Of a DNA stretch of 32,174 bases, positions 15,004-23,378 are shown one piece after another. The translations under genes and the position numbers were made by a program. This DNA comes from Gp7-AA10 sp035636095. GTDB lineage: Bacteria; Acidobacteriota; Thermoanaerobaculia; Gp7-AA8. Below the pieces are notes generated by a model, which saw only the letters and a list, made by a program, of their open reading frames with translations, searched no databases and was not told where the DNA came from. The stretch's first letter is position 1, and each line of letters begins with the position of its first letter. The stretch is taken from NCBI GenBank assembly GCA_035636095.1, contig DASPZU010000020.1, positions 1-32,174 on the forward strand. Direction: 5' to 3'.

Positions 15004-16896
15004 ATGTCCAACTACGACTCCTCGGCCATCGAAGTTCTCACCGGCCTCGAACCTGTCCGCAAGCGGCCGGGAATGTACACGGCCACCGAGCGGCCGAATC
15101 ACCTGGCGCAGGAGGTCATCGACAACTCGGCCGACGAGGCCATCGCAGGATATTGCGACGAGATCGTCGTGACACTGCACACCGACGGATCGATGTCGGT
15201 GTCCGACAACGGGCGCGGGATGCCGGTGGACAAGCATGCCAAGGAGGGCGTCTCGGGCGTTGAAGTGATCCTCACGCGTCTTCATGCCGGCGCGAAGTTC
15301 TCGGAGAAAAATTATCGGTTCTCGGGCGGACTGCACGGCGTGGGCGTCTCGGTCGTCAATGCGCTCTCCAAGAAATTGCAGGTGTGGGTGCGGCGCGACG
15401 GCAAGGAATACTTCATGTGGTTCGCGGATGGGAAGAAGCGGGCCGAGCTGAAGCCGATCGACAAGGTCGGGCAACGCAACACCGGCACCACCATCCGCTT
15501 CTGGCCCGACGAAAAATTCTTCGAGACCACGAAATTCAACATTCCGCGGCTGAAGCACGTCATGCGCGCAAAGGCTGTTCTCGCGCCCGGTCTGCGCATC
15601 AAATTCATCAACGAAGGCGACAAGAAAGAGAACGAGGAGTGGTACTACGAGGACGGCCTGACGGCGTACCTCACTTCCGAGCTTCAAGGGCAGAGCGTCG
15701 TTCCCGACCCCCCCTTCGTCGGACATTTCAAAGGCTCGAACGAGGAAGCCGACTGGGCGGTGGTGTGGCTGAACGAAGAGGGCGATCTTGTCACCGAGGG
15801 CTACGTCAATCTGATTCCGACCACGCAGGGGGGAACGCACGTCAACGGATTTCGCACCGGCCTCACCGATGCCATCCGCGAATTCTGCGAGCTGCGCAAC
15901 CTTCTTCCGCGCGGCGTGAAGCTGACGCCGGAAGACGTCTGGTCGCGCTGCAGCTACATCCTTTCGTTGCGCATGACCGAACCGCAATTTACGGGACAGA
16001 CCAAGGACCGATTGTCATCGCGCGAAGCGTCGGCGTTCGTCTCGGGCGTGACGCAGGACGCCTTCTCGATCTGGCTCAACAACAACGTCGCCGCCGGCGA
16101 GCAGATCGCGCAGGTGGCCATCTCGGCCGCCATGACGCGTCTGCGTCAGGGAAAAAAAGTCGAGCGAAAAAAATTGACCAGCGGTCCTGCGCTTCCCGGA
16201 AAGCTGGCCGACTGCACCTCCAGCGACCTCGGCGAAACGGAATTGTTCCTGGTCGAAGGCGACTCGGCGGGCGGATCGGCGAAACAGGCGCGCGATCGCG
16301 AGTATCAGGCCATCATGCCGCTACGCGGAAAAATCCTGAACACCTGGGAAGTCGATCCCAACGAGGTGCTCTCCTCCCAGGAAGTCCACGACATCGCGGT
16401 GGCCCTGGGCGTCGATCCAGGATCGGAGGATTTGAAAGGACTGCGCTACGGGAAAGTGTGCATCCTGGCCGATGCCGATTCCGACGGCGCCCATATCGCA
16501 ACATTATTGTGTGCACTCTTCGTCAGACATTTTCGTAAGCTTGTCCTCGATGGCCGGGTGCACGTGGCCATGCCGCCGCTCTTTCGCATCGATATCGGGA
16601 AAAACGTCTACTACGCGCTCGACGAACACGAACGCGACGGCATCCTGCAGCGCATCGAGGCCGAAGGCATCAAAGGGCGTGTCAACATCCAGCGCTTCAA
16701 AGGCCTCGGCGAAATGAATCCCATGCAGCTGCGCGAGACGACCATGAATCGCGACACCCGCCGCCTCGTTCAACTGACCCTCAATCCGAAAGACGGCGCC
16801 GACGCCACCATCGACATGCTGCTGGCCAAAGGGCGGGCGGGAGATCGGAAAGAGTGGTTGATGGAGGAAGGAAACAAAGCGGAGATATTGGAATGA
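15004..16896 (+). CDS. parE: DNA topoisomerase IV subunit B (ATPase subunit)
   Basis: The 630-residue protein is collinear with proteobacterial ParE. The GHKL ATPase has AIEVLTGLEPVRKRPGMYT, the N-box QEVIDNSADEA (31-50), DNGRGMPV (68-75) and the lid GGLHGVGVSVVN (108-119). The TOPRIM domain has LVEGDSAGGSAKQARDREY (417-435) and ADADSDGAHIATLL (489-502), and the C-terminal RFKGLGEMNPMQLRETT is intact. It drives ATP-dependent decatenation of sister chromosomes together with ParC. The closeness to the E. coli protein, judged from memory, is far greater than to GyrB. It lies 5 bp behind a subtilase gene and 75 bp ahead of parC; the ATG 15004 has no clear ribosome site. Confidence 0.96.
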   Translation: MSNYDSSAIEVLTGLEPVRKRPGMYTATERPNHLAQEVIDNSADEAIAGYCDEIVVTLHTDGSMSVSDNGRGMPVDKHAKEGVSGVEVILTRLHAGAKFSEKNYRFSGGLHGVGVSVVNALSKKLQVWVRRDGKEYFMWFADGKKRAELKPIDKVGQRNTGTTIRFWPDEKFFETTKFNIPRLKHVMRAKAVLAPGLRIKFINEGDKKENEEWYYEDGLTAYLTSELQGQSVVPDPPFVGHFKGSNEEADWAVVWLNEEGDLVTEGYVNLIPTTQGGTHVNGFRTGLTDAIREFCELRNLLPRGVKLTPEDVWSRCSYILSLRMTEPQFTGQTKDRLSSREASAFVSGVTQDAFSIWLNNNVAAGEQIAQVAISAAMTRLRQGKKVERKKLTSGPALPGKLADCTSSDLGETELFLVEGDSAGGSAKQARDREYQAIMPLRGKILNTWEVDPNEVLSSQEVHDIAVALGVDPGSEDLKGLRYGKVCILADADSDGAHIATLLCALFVRHFRKLVLDGRVHVAMPPLFRIDIGKNVYYALDEHERDGILQRIEAEGIKGRVNIQRFKGLGEMNPMQLRETTMNRDTRRLVQLTLNPKDGADATIDMLLAKGRAGDRKEWLMEEGNKAEILE

Positions 16897-16970
16897 AAAA
16901 TTTCAAATTTCAAATGAAAAATTAAGAATGCTTTTTCATTTTTCATTTGAAATTCGAAATTCTTAATTTC
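16897..16970. repeat. AT-rich long hairpin element between parE and parC
   Basis: The whole 75 bp spacer is A/T-rich in a GC-rich region. Bases 16899-16922 pair with 16938-16961 to give a 24 bp stem with one mismatch and a 15-base loop. A second overlapping pair, AATTAAGAAT at 16920-16929 with its complement at 16959-16968, allows an alternative fold. The element begins right after the parE TGA and ends one base before the parC ATG, so it would replace any normal ribosome site. It could be an inserted repeat, an RNA processing or attenuation structure, or both. Confidence 0.8.
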
Positions 16971-16971
16971 T

Positions 16972-19263
16972 ATGGCCACACGCAAAAGCAAAGAGCAGCT
17001 AACTCTCAAAGCCCCCCCGCCCCCGCCTCCCCCCGACATCGAGCACACTCCTGTCGCGACCTTCGCGCGCAAGGCCTACCTCGACTATTCGATGTACGTC
17101 ATCCTCGATCGCGCGCTGCCGCACATCGCGGACGGGCTCAAGCCGGTGCAGCGACGCATCATCTATGCGATGTCGGAGCTTGGCCTCAGCGCGACCGCGA
17201 AGTTCAAGAAGTCCGCGCGCACGGTCGGCGACGTCATCGGCAAGTTTCATCCGCACGGCGACACGGCCTGTTACGAAGCGATGGTCCTGATGGCGCAGGC
17301 TTTTTCAATGCGATATCCGTTGATCGAAGGGCAGGGAAATTGGGGCTCGCCCGACGACCCGAAATCGTTCGCGGCCATGCGCTACACCGAGTCACGGTTG
17401 ACCAGGTTCGCGCAGACGCTGCTCTCCGAGCTGGAGCAGGGAACGACCGACTGGGGCCAGAACTTCGATGGGACTCTGCGGGAGCCGAAGCTGCTGTCCT
17501 CGCGACTTCCACACGTTCTTCTCAACGGAGCGTCCGGAATCGCGGTGGGCATGGCCACCGACATTCCCTCGCACAACGTGCGCGAAGTCGTGAATGCCTG
17601 CCTGGAGCTGCTCGACCACCCCGACGCCAATATCGCACAAATTACCAAGCATATTAAAGGTCCAGATTTTCCGACCTCAGCCGAGATCATCACGCCGCTG
17701 GCGGAGATCCGCGACATGTACAAGAGCGGCAACGGCTCCATCCGCCAGCGCGCGAAATGGGAGATCGAGGGCGGCGACATCGTCCTCACCGCGCTGCCGT
17801 TCCAGGTCTCGCCCAGCAAAGTCCTGCAGGAGATCGCGCAACAGATGCAGGCCAAGAAGCTGCCCATGGTCGACGATCTCCGCGACGAATCGGATCACGA
17901 AAACCCGACCCGGCTGGTGATCGTGCCGCGATCCAATCGCGTCGATGCCGACGAGCTGATGGCGCATCTCTTCGCCACCACCGATCTCGAGCGCACCTAC
18001 CGCGTCAACATGAACATCATCGGCCTCGATGGCCGCCCGCGTCTGTACGCGCTGAAGGATCTGCTGCTGGAGTGGCTCGAGTTCCGCACCGAGACGGTCC
18101 GACGACGGCTGCAGCACCGCTACGATCAGGTCAACGCGCGCCTGCACATCCTCGACGGCTACCTCATCGCGTATCTGAACATCGACGAAGTCATCAAGAT
18201 CATCCGCCGTGAAGACGAGCCCAAGCCGGTCTTGATGAAGCGCTTCAAGCTTTCCGATCCGCAAGCGGAAGCGATCCTGGAATTGAAGCTGCGCTACTTG
18301 AACAAACTCGAGGAGATACACATCCGCGGCGAGCAATCGACGCTGGCCGAGGAGCGGACCAATCTCGAGAAAATCCTGGGGTCGAAAGTCCGGCTCAAAA
18401 AGCAGGTGCGCGAGGAGCTGGTGCGCGACGCGGAGGAATTCGGCGATCGCCGGCATTCGCCGATCGTGGAGCGCGAGGCGGCCAGGGCCCTCGATGCGAC
18501 CGCTTTGATTCCGTCCGAGCCCGTCACGGTCGTCCTCTCGGAAAGAGGTTGGGTACGCGCCGGCAAAGGACACGAGATCGATCCGAGCTCATTGCAGTAC
18601 AAGGCCGGCGATGCGTTCTCACATTCGACGCACGGCCGCAGCAACCAGCTTGCCGTTTTTCTCGATTCGACCGGCCGCACTTATGCGTTTTCCGCCCACG
18701 AGCTTCCGTCGGCCAAGGGCCACGGCGAGCCGCTGACCGCCTTTCTCGCTCCGCCGCCGGGCGCGACCTTCACCGGCGTCATGATGGGTGATCCGGATGA
18801 TCTGTGGCTCCTCACCACCGATGACGGATACGGCTTCATCGCGCGATTCGAAGAATTCGTGACCGATCGCAAAGCAGGGAAGACCATCGTGAACGTGAAC
18901 GAAGGTGCAACCACGCTCAAGCCCCAGCGCGTGCACAATGTAGACAAAGACTACGTGGCTGCCGCGACGACCGAAGGAAAGTTGCTGCTGTTTGGCACCA
19001 AGGAGCTGCCGCAGCTCACTCGCGGCAAAGGCGTGCAAACGATCAAGATTCACCGCACGCCCATCGCGCCGGAGAAAGTCGTCAGCACGGCAGTGATTCC
19101 GCCCAATGGCACTCTGGTCGTGCACGCCGGAAAGCGCTACACGAATCTGAAGCCGTCAGACCTCGAGTCCTACGTCGGCAAGCGGGCGCAGCGCGGACTC
19201 AAACTCCCGCGCGGATTCCAGAATGTGTCGTCGATTCAAGTGATCGCCGAGCTGGTGATGTGA
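16972..19263 (+). CDS. parC: DNA topoisomerase IV subunit A (cleavage subunit)
   Basis: The 763-residue protein follows proteobacterial ParC from end to end: AYLDYSMYVILDRALPHIAD, the winged-helix segment with KFHPHGDTACYEAMVLMAQ, catalytic Tyr138 in AAMRYTESRL, MVDDLRDESDHENPTRLVIV, the coiled-coil gate EDEPKPVLMKRFKL and a beta-pinwheel C-terminal domain with SEPVTVVLSERGWVR and KAGDAFSHSTHGRSNQ. It cuts and rejoins DNA for chromosome decatenation. Thr98 stands where E. coli ParC has Ser80; Glu102 (E. coli Glu84) is kept. An N-terminal extension with seven prolines (15-21) precedes the conserved part. The ATG lies one base after the AT-rich hairpin and lacks a ribosome site. Its stop overlaps lspA. 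Confidence 0.96.
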   Translation: MATRKSKEQLTLKAPPPPPPPDIEHTPVATFARKAYLDYSMYVILDRALPHIADGLKPVQRRIIYAMSELGLSATAKFKKSARTVGDVIGKFHPHGDTACYEAMVLMAQAFSMRYPLIEGQGNWGSPDDPKSFAAMRYTESRLTRFAQTLLSELEQGTTDWGQNFDGTLREPKLLSSRLPHVLLNGASGIAVGMATDIPSHNVREVVNACLELLDHPDANIAQITKHIKGPDFPTSAEIITPLAEIRDMYKSGNGSIRQRAKWEIEGGDIVLTALPFQVSPSKVLQEIAQQMQAKKLPMVDDLRDESDHENPTRLVIVPRSNRVDADELMAHLFATTDLERTYRVNMNIIGLDGRPRLYALKDLLLEWLEFRTETVRRRLQHRYDQVNARLHILDGYLIAYLNIDEVIKIIRREDEPKPVLMKRFKLSDPQAEAILELKLRYLNKLEEIHIRGEQSTLAEERTNLEKILGSKVRLKKQVREELVRDAEEFGDRRHSPIVEREAARALDATALIPSEPVTVVLSERGWVRAGKGHEIDPSSLQYKAGDAFSHSTHGRSNQLAVFLDSTGRTYAFSAHELPSAKGHGEPLTAFLAPPPGATFTGVMMGDPDDLWLLTTDDGYGFIARFEEFVTDRKAGKTIVNVNEGATTLKPQRVHNVDKDYVAAATTEGKLLLFGTKELPQLTRGKGVQTIKIHRTPIAPEKVVSTAVIPPNGTLVVHAGKRYTNLKPSDLESYVGKRAQRGLKLPRGFQNVSSIQVIAELVM

Positions 19264-19739
19264 AGCGCCTGGCATTGCTCGCGGTGCTGTTGTTCGTGCT
19301 GATCGCCGATCAGGCTACCAAGTTCGTCGCGCGCACATCGCTGGCACACGTGCCGCCGCGACACTACGGCATCCTTACGCTGCTCTACACCGAAAACCGC
19401 GGTGCCTTCCTGTCCCTCGGCTCGAATTTCCCGGAAGGCGTGAGAACAGCTGTGTTCGACATCGTGGTCGCCATCGGCCTAGCGGCCGCAACGATTGCTC
19501 TATTCCGCGGAAAGTGGCAACGCGGCGACGACATCGCGCTGGCGGCGATCATCGGTGGCGGCGTCGGAAATCTCATCGATCGACTGCGATTCAGCGGCCG
19601 CGTGACAGATTTTCTCTATCTCGCGGCCGGTCCGCTGCACACCGGAGTCTTCAACATCGGCGACATGGCGATCACCTTGGGCGTGATCTGGCTGCTCATT
19701 TCGTGGGCGATTCCGCGGCACGCGAGTCGAGCTTCATGA
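19260..19739 (+). CDS. lspA: Lipoprotein signal peptidase (signal peptidase II)
   Basis: The 159-residue protein has four membrane segments. The motifs are in order: IADQATKFV (helix 1), YTENRGAFLSLGS, GGGVGNLIDRLRFSGRVTDF with catalytic D117, and FNIGDMAITLGV with catalytic D135. It removes signal peptides from prolipoproteins after lipid attachment to the Cys. The start is GTG 19260, overlapping the parC TGA (GTGA), so translation is coupled to parC. The last 44 bp overlap the 3' end of the convergent M20 gene. A likely substrate in the window is the di-haem protein at 23379-24296, which has a lipobox. Confidence 0.94.
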   Translation: MKRLALLAVLLFVLIADQATKFVARTSLAHVPPRHYGILTLLYTENRGAFLSLGSNFPEGVRTAVFDIVVAIGLAAATIALFRGKWQRGDDIALAAIIGGGVGNLIDRLRFSGRVTDFLYLAAGPLHTGVFNIGDMAITLGVIWLLISWAIPRHASRAS

Positions 19740-21024
19740 GCGTCTGAAGAAGGACATTCGCTCCGTTGACGATGTCGCGGGGGCGGGAGAATTCATTCGG
19801 CGAGTGGCTGATTCCGCCCACGCTCGGGATGAAAATCATTCCGATAGGCCCCAGCCGCGCCATGTCCTGCGCATCATGCCCCGCGCCGCTCGGCATCAAT
19901 TTGCTGGTCAAGCCGAGGTCGCGCGCGGATTGAGTGATGACGTCGCGGACGGCTGGATCGGTCGGCGCCGGAATGTTGACGTTGATCTCCTTGAAGCTGA
20001 ACTGTGTCCCGGTCGCCCTCCCGATGGCCTCCGCCTCGGCGTGAATCTTCTCGTAGAGCATCGCGATTTTCCCGGCATCGAGATCGCGCAGTTCGAGGCT
20101 GAGGACCACCCGGCCGGGGATGACATTGGGCGCCCCCGGAAACGCCTGGATGCGGCCGACTGTGCCGACTTGACGGCCCGGTACGCCGGTCACGACACGA
20201 TTGACCATGTCGATGAAGCGAGCCGCGGCCAGCATCGCATCGTGCCGCTGGTCCATCGGGGTGGTGCCGGCATGGTTCGCGAAGCCCTCGATCGTCACAT
20301 CCCACCAGTTGATGCCGACGATTCCAGTGACTACTCCGATGTCGATCTTCTCCCGGTCGAGCGTTCCTCCCTGCTCGATGTGCAGTTCGACGTACGCCGC
20401 GATATCTCCCGGCTTGCGCCGGACGTCTTCCAAACGGTCGGGATTGCCTCCGATGAATCGGATTCCCTCGCGGATCGTCTTTCCGCTGCGGCTGACCAGG
20501 TCGAGCTCTCGCGCCGTCAATTCTCCGTTCAAGGCGCGACTGCCGATCAGCCCTCCCTCCTCGTTCTGGAAGACGATGACCTCGATCGGATGGCGAAAGG
20601 CGATTCTTGACTCCGCCAGCGTCTGCGCCACTTCGATGGCGCCGAAGGAACCGACATCGCCATCGTAATTTCCACCTTCGGGGACTGAGTCAATGTGGGA
20701 ACCGATCACCAGGGGAGGGAGCTGCGTCGCGCGCATGTTTCCGTAACGCCTTCCCACCAGGTTGCCGGCTGCATCGATCGTCGGATCAAGCTTGGCGGCG
20801 CGCATCAGCTCGAGGGCATACTCGCGTCCGAGTCGATCGGCATCGCTGTACGCCAGCCGGGTGACGCCGCCCTGTGGGTTCTTTCCGAATTCGGCGAGCT
20901 TCTGCAAATGCTCGAGAAGCCGCGCGCCGTTGACTCGCAGCGACGGAGGTTCTGCCAACAGTGGTCGCAACGCCCACCCGGCGATCGCCGATGAGACTCC
21001 GACAGCGAACTGACGGCGATTCAT
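19696..21024 (-). CDS. Exported M20 amidohydrolase (allantoate / N-carbamoyl-amino-acid hydrolase type)
   Basis: The 442-residue product begins MNRRQFAVGVSSAIAGWALR, a twin-arginine-like signal. The body is an AllC/HyuC-type M20 enzyme: VIGSHIDSVPEGGNYDGDVG holds metal ligands H110 and D121, FQNEEGGLIGSR the catalytic and bridging Glu pair, ELHIEQGG a further His, and GHDAQDMA and GGISHSPNE the C-terminal ligands; NHAGTTPMDQRHDAM is the dimerisation-domain signature. It should hydrolyse ureido or N-carbamoyl compounds; Tat export is unusual for this family but known in soil bacteria. ATG 21024 is preferred over GTG 21027. It overlaps lspA tail to tail by 44 bp. Confidence 0.88.
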   Translation of the reverse strand: MNRRQFAVGVSSAIAGWALRPLLAEPPSLRVNGARLLEHLQKLAEFGKNPQGGVTRLAYSDADRLGREYALELMRAAKLDPTIDAAGNLVGRRYGNMRATQLPPLVIGSHIDSVPEGGNYDGDVGSFGAIEVAQTLAESRIAFRHPIEVIVFQNEEGGLIGSRALNGELTARELDLVSRSGKTIREGIRFIGGNPDRLEDVRRKPGDIAAYVELHIEQGGTLDREKIDIGVVTGIVGINWWDVTIEGFANHAGTTPMDQRHDAMLAAARFIDMVNRVVTGVPGRQVGTVGRIQAFPGAPNVIPGRVVLSLELRDLDAGKIAMLYEKIHAEAEAIGRATGTQFSFKEINVNIPAPTDPAVRDVITQSARDLGLTSKLMPSGAGHDAQDMARLGPIGMIFIPSVGGISHSPNEFSRPRDIVNGANVLLQTLMKLDSRAAESPTK

Positions 21025-21056
21025 CACAGCCGAAAATCTACACGGGCAAGAGTTTC

Positions 21057-21085
21057 TTGACCACGGAATTCTGCCGAGGTACGGT
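21057..21085 (+). promoter_or_regulatory. Possible sigma70-type promoter for the coiled-coil gene
   Basis: TTGACC at 21057-21062 and TACGGT at 21080-21085 are separated by 17 bp. The GTG start of the next gene lies six bases past the second box, so the transcript would have almost no leader. The -35 match is good, the -10 match only partial. Confidence 0.3.
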
Positions 21086-21091
21086 AATCGT

Positions 21092-21448
21092 GTGACGGAT
21101 CAGGAGCTGATCGCAGCTCTCGACTCGCGATTCGCTGTGCTCGACGGGCGATTCGCTGTGCTCGACGGGCGATTCGCAGCGGTTGACGCGCGGTTTGAAG
21201 CGCTGACTGAACAGCTCGACCGTCGTTTCGAGCAGATTGACCGTCGTTTCGAGCAGGTCGACTCCCGTTTTGAACGCATCGAAAACCGCCTTGGGAACGT
21301 GGAGACCGAAGTTCGCCAGTGGCACGTTCAACTCGAGGGTCTTCGCGATGAAACCAGGAGGATCGCGGAGTCCGTGTTTCTGGTCGATGAAAAGCTGGAG
21401 CGTTTCCGCCTCGACACCACCGCCGCTTTCGAGGAGCTGAGGTCGTAG
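21092..21448 (+). CDS. Small heptad-repeat coiled-coil protein
   Basis: The 118-residue protein has no signal peptide or membrane segment. From about residue 10 to 62 it is built of seven-residue units such as LDGRFAV, LDRRFEQ and VDSRFER, each with an aliphatic residue, Asp, Arg and Phe at fixed places. This is an ideal rod-like coiled coil, continued by a less regular helix to the end. I recognise no enzyme domain. Similar proteins are scattered in many bacteria, often as structural or partner subunits. The start is GTG 21092 without a ribosome site. It is convergent with the operon that ends at 21452, 3 bp away. Confidence 0.65.
   Translation: MTDQELIAALDSRFAVLDGRFAVLDGRFAAVDARFEALTEQLDRRFEQIDRRFEQVDSRFERIENRLGNVETEVRQWHVQLEGLRDETRRIAESVFLVDEKLERFRLDTTAAFEELRS
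21119..21277 (+). repeat. 21 bp tandem repeats encoding coiled-coil heptads
   Basis: Units start at 21119, 21140, 21161, 21182, 21215, 21236 and 21257, each 21 bp, with a 12 bp interruption at 21203-21214. Units two and three differ only near the end, and those at 21215 and 21236 differ only in the first three bases. The near-identity of the DNA indicates recent unit duplication rather than old protein-level periodicity. Confidence 0.8.
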
Positions 21449-21451
21449 CGA

Positions 21452-21661
21452 TCAGCCTTCCATCAACCTTCGCATCACTCTTCCGATCGATGGAAAGCGA
21501 TGCTCGATCCTGGTCAAGAATTTTTGCGCCAGACGCGTCTCGGGGAAGAGCAGAAGTGCCGCAACGCCGAAGAACAGCCAACCCGGCAAGATCGGCAGCA
21601 GCAGACCCGCAATACCGACAAAAATTGACGCCGTAGCGAGGAAAAATCGGACGATCATCAT
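21452..21661 (-). CDS. Small PGPGW-type membrane protein
   Basis: The 69-residue product has two hydrophobic segments joined at LLLPILPGWLFFGVAALLLF, the P-G-W hairpin of the PGPGW/DUF454-like small membrane proteins, and then FPETRLAQKFLTRIEHRFP. The function of the family is unknown. The ATG at 21661 overlaps the TGA of the beta-propeller gene (ATGA); a second ATG follows at 21658. It is the last gene of the five-gene minus-strand operon. Confidence 0.7.
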   Translation of the reverse strand: MMIVRFFLATASIFVGIAGLLLPILPGWLFFGVAALLLFPETRLAQKFLTRIEHRFPSIGRVMRRLMEG

Positions 21662-22587
21662 CGGTCGGCCGCCCACGCCATGCCGTCGGGCTGGTTTCCC
21701 GTCGCGACCGAGCCCGTCACAGTCAGCGAATTGAGATCGAGCACGATCACCTTTCCAGCCTCGCTGCAGGCGACGAATGCGCGCTTGCCGTCGGGCGCAA
21801 TCAGAATTCCTGACGGACCTTTTTCGACATCGAGCTTCTTCACGAGCTGACGCGTCGTCGCGTCGTACACCAGCACTTGATTCGACGGCGGATCGGAGAT
21901 CAACACGCGCTTGCCGTCGAGCGTGAATTTCACGCGGTTGGCCATCTTGGTGCCGGTCGTCACCGTCTGCGTCACGGCGTCGGTCGATGTGTCGATGATC
22001 GAGAGGGCGGCGTCGCCGCGATGCGAGACCCAGATCTCTTTCGCGTTGGGTGAAAAATCGATTCCCTCCGGTCCCTTGCCCACCGCGATCTGCTTCAAGG
22101 CCACCGCACGCGGGGCGTTGGCCAGATCGAAGACGCTGACCGAATCGGATCCGATGTTCGCGGTGTAGATCTTTTTCTCGCCCGGCATGACCACCACCAT
22201 GTGCGTGACGTTGGCGCCGCTGCCCGAGATCCAGTCGATCGCGCCGCCGGCGACGTCGTACCGTGCCACCACGCGGCTGCCTTCAGCCGTGAAGTAGATG
22301 TGCGATCCGATTGCGAAGACGCCGTGCGGTCGCAAGAGCGGCAGCGCCAGACGCTTGAGCTCCTTGCGCGCGGCAAGATCGACGATCGATACCGAGCTTC
22401 CGGGATCAGGTCCGGTTCCGTAGTTCGCGACCAGCGCGATTTTGTTGTCCGTTGACACCGCGACTTCGTGCGGGCCATTTCCGGTCGGGATCTTCGAAGT
22501 CACCTGAAGCGACACAGGATCGACGAACGCAAGGGTTGCGTCGGCTTTGTTGAGGACGAGCAGGATTGCGAATAGCAGATGCGTCAT
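21658..22587 (-). CDS. Secreted YVTN-type beta-propeller protein
   Basis: The 309-residue product has a short signal peptide MTHLLFAILLVLNKADA followed by about seven repeats of the kind KIPTGNGPHEVAVSTDNKIA, VALKQIAVGKGPEGIDFSPN and KKLDVEKGPSGILIAPDGKR, the YVTN/Lgt-like propeller pattern. Such proteins are extracytoplasmic scaffolds and often sit near di-haem MauG-like enzymes; here one lies two genes upstream. ATG 22587 is supported by GAGGAAAT (22591-22598) and comes one base after the stop of the FRG gene (TGACATG). Confidence 0.85.
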   Translation of the reverse strand: MTHLLFAILLVLNKADATLAFVDPVSLQVTSKIPTGNGPHEVAVSTDNKIALVANYGTGPDPGSSVSIVDLAARKELKRLALPLLRPHGVFAIGSHIYFTAEGSRVVARYDVAGGAIDWISGSGANVTHMVVVMPGEKKIYTANIGSDSVSVFDLANAPRAVALKQIAVGKGPEGIDFSPNAKEIWVSHRGDAALSIIDTSTDAVTQTVTTGTKMANRVKFTLDGKRVLISDPPSNQVLVYDATTRQLVKKLDVEKGPSGILIAPDGKRAFVACSEAGKVIVLDLNSLTVTGSVATGNQPDGMAWAADR

Positions 22588-22588
22588 G

Positions 22589-23362
22589 TCATTTCCTCGT
22601 CGTGAAGTAGCGTTTGAGCCACTGCGACAGGCCATCGAGTCCGGGGAAGAGCACGCGCTCGGTGATGTTGGCCTGATCGAGCTTGTCGCGCGCTTCCCAC
22701 TTTAGCTCGGCCGGAATGATGATCCGGCGATACATCGACTCGCCATGCTTGAGAAAATCTTCGAGCGACAACTTGGCGCTGGAGGGCAGCGAGAAGAGCG
22801 CGAACTGATTGACGATCCGCTCATCGAGCGATGGCGGCTCGAAGAACAGCACGAAGTCGCCGCCGAGGGCGTCGAAGTCGGCGAGCGAGGTGGCGACGCC
22901 GTTGAGCATCTCGGTCGTGAAGATGTTCGCGTTCTCGTCCTTGAGGATTTTTTGCAGCGTGGGGGGCAGCAGCGCGTTCATCTTCTGATAGTCGACGCAC
23001 CAGATCGCACCGTCGTGATCGAACTCGTTGACGTTGGCGGTGGCGAAATGCATCGCCACATAAGGCGAGTAACTCCAGTCGAGAATTCGCGTCGGCAAAC
23101 CATGGTGCTTGGCCAGCGAGAGCCAGTTCCACACCCAGTCGCCGTGCACGGCGCTCTCGACAGCGTACTTGCGGAAGCTGGTGAGCAGATGCTTCTCGTG
23201 CGCGACGAATCCGCCCGTCTGCAGGCTGGTATCGAGCGTGTGAGAAACGCGGGGGACCCCGCGGAAGACGAACGAGGATCGATGCCGCTGGATCCGCGGG
23301 CGCCAGGCATCGGTGAAGACCGCTTCCTGGAGCTCGAGCCAGCTCTTGACCCGAATGTCCAT
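22589..23362 (-). CDS. FRG-domain protein
   Basis: The 257-residue cytosolic protein carries the FRG hallmark FVFRGV (31-36), then LAKHHGLPTRILDWSYSPY (83-101) with the usual HHGxPTRLLDWT pattern, and near the end NITERVLFPGLDGLSQWLK. FRG proteins have an unassigned role; some are fused to or near anti-phage or toxin genes, and a nucleotide-handling activity has been suggested. Being in one operon with secreted and haem proteins is unusual for a cytosolic FRG protein. ATG 23362 lies 16 bp after the stop of the di-haem gene; the ribosome site is weak. Confidence 0.85.
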   Translation of the reverse strand: MDIRVKSWLELQEAVFTDAWRPRIQRHRSSFVFRGVPRVSHTLDTSLQTGGFVAHEKHLLTSFRKYAVESAVHGDWVWNWLSLAKHHGLPTRILDWSYSPYVAMHFATANVNEFDHDGAIWCVDYQKMNALLPPTLQKILKDENANIFTTEMLNGVATSLADFDALGGDFVLFFEPPSLDERIVNQFALFSLPSSAKLSLEDFLKHGESMYRRIIIPAELKWEARDKLDQANITERVLFPGLDGLSQWLKRYFTTRK

Positions 23363-23378
23363 GTTTGTCGTGGACGTC

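Noticed and set aside
21119..21277. Possible CRISPR-like array
   Set aside because: The 21 bp units are directly adjacent with no spacers and encode coiled-coil heptads.
22589..23362. FRG protein as part of an anti-phage island
   Set aside because: No nuclease, toxin, recombinase or phage gene is nearby, and its operon partners are secreted or membrane proteins.
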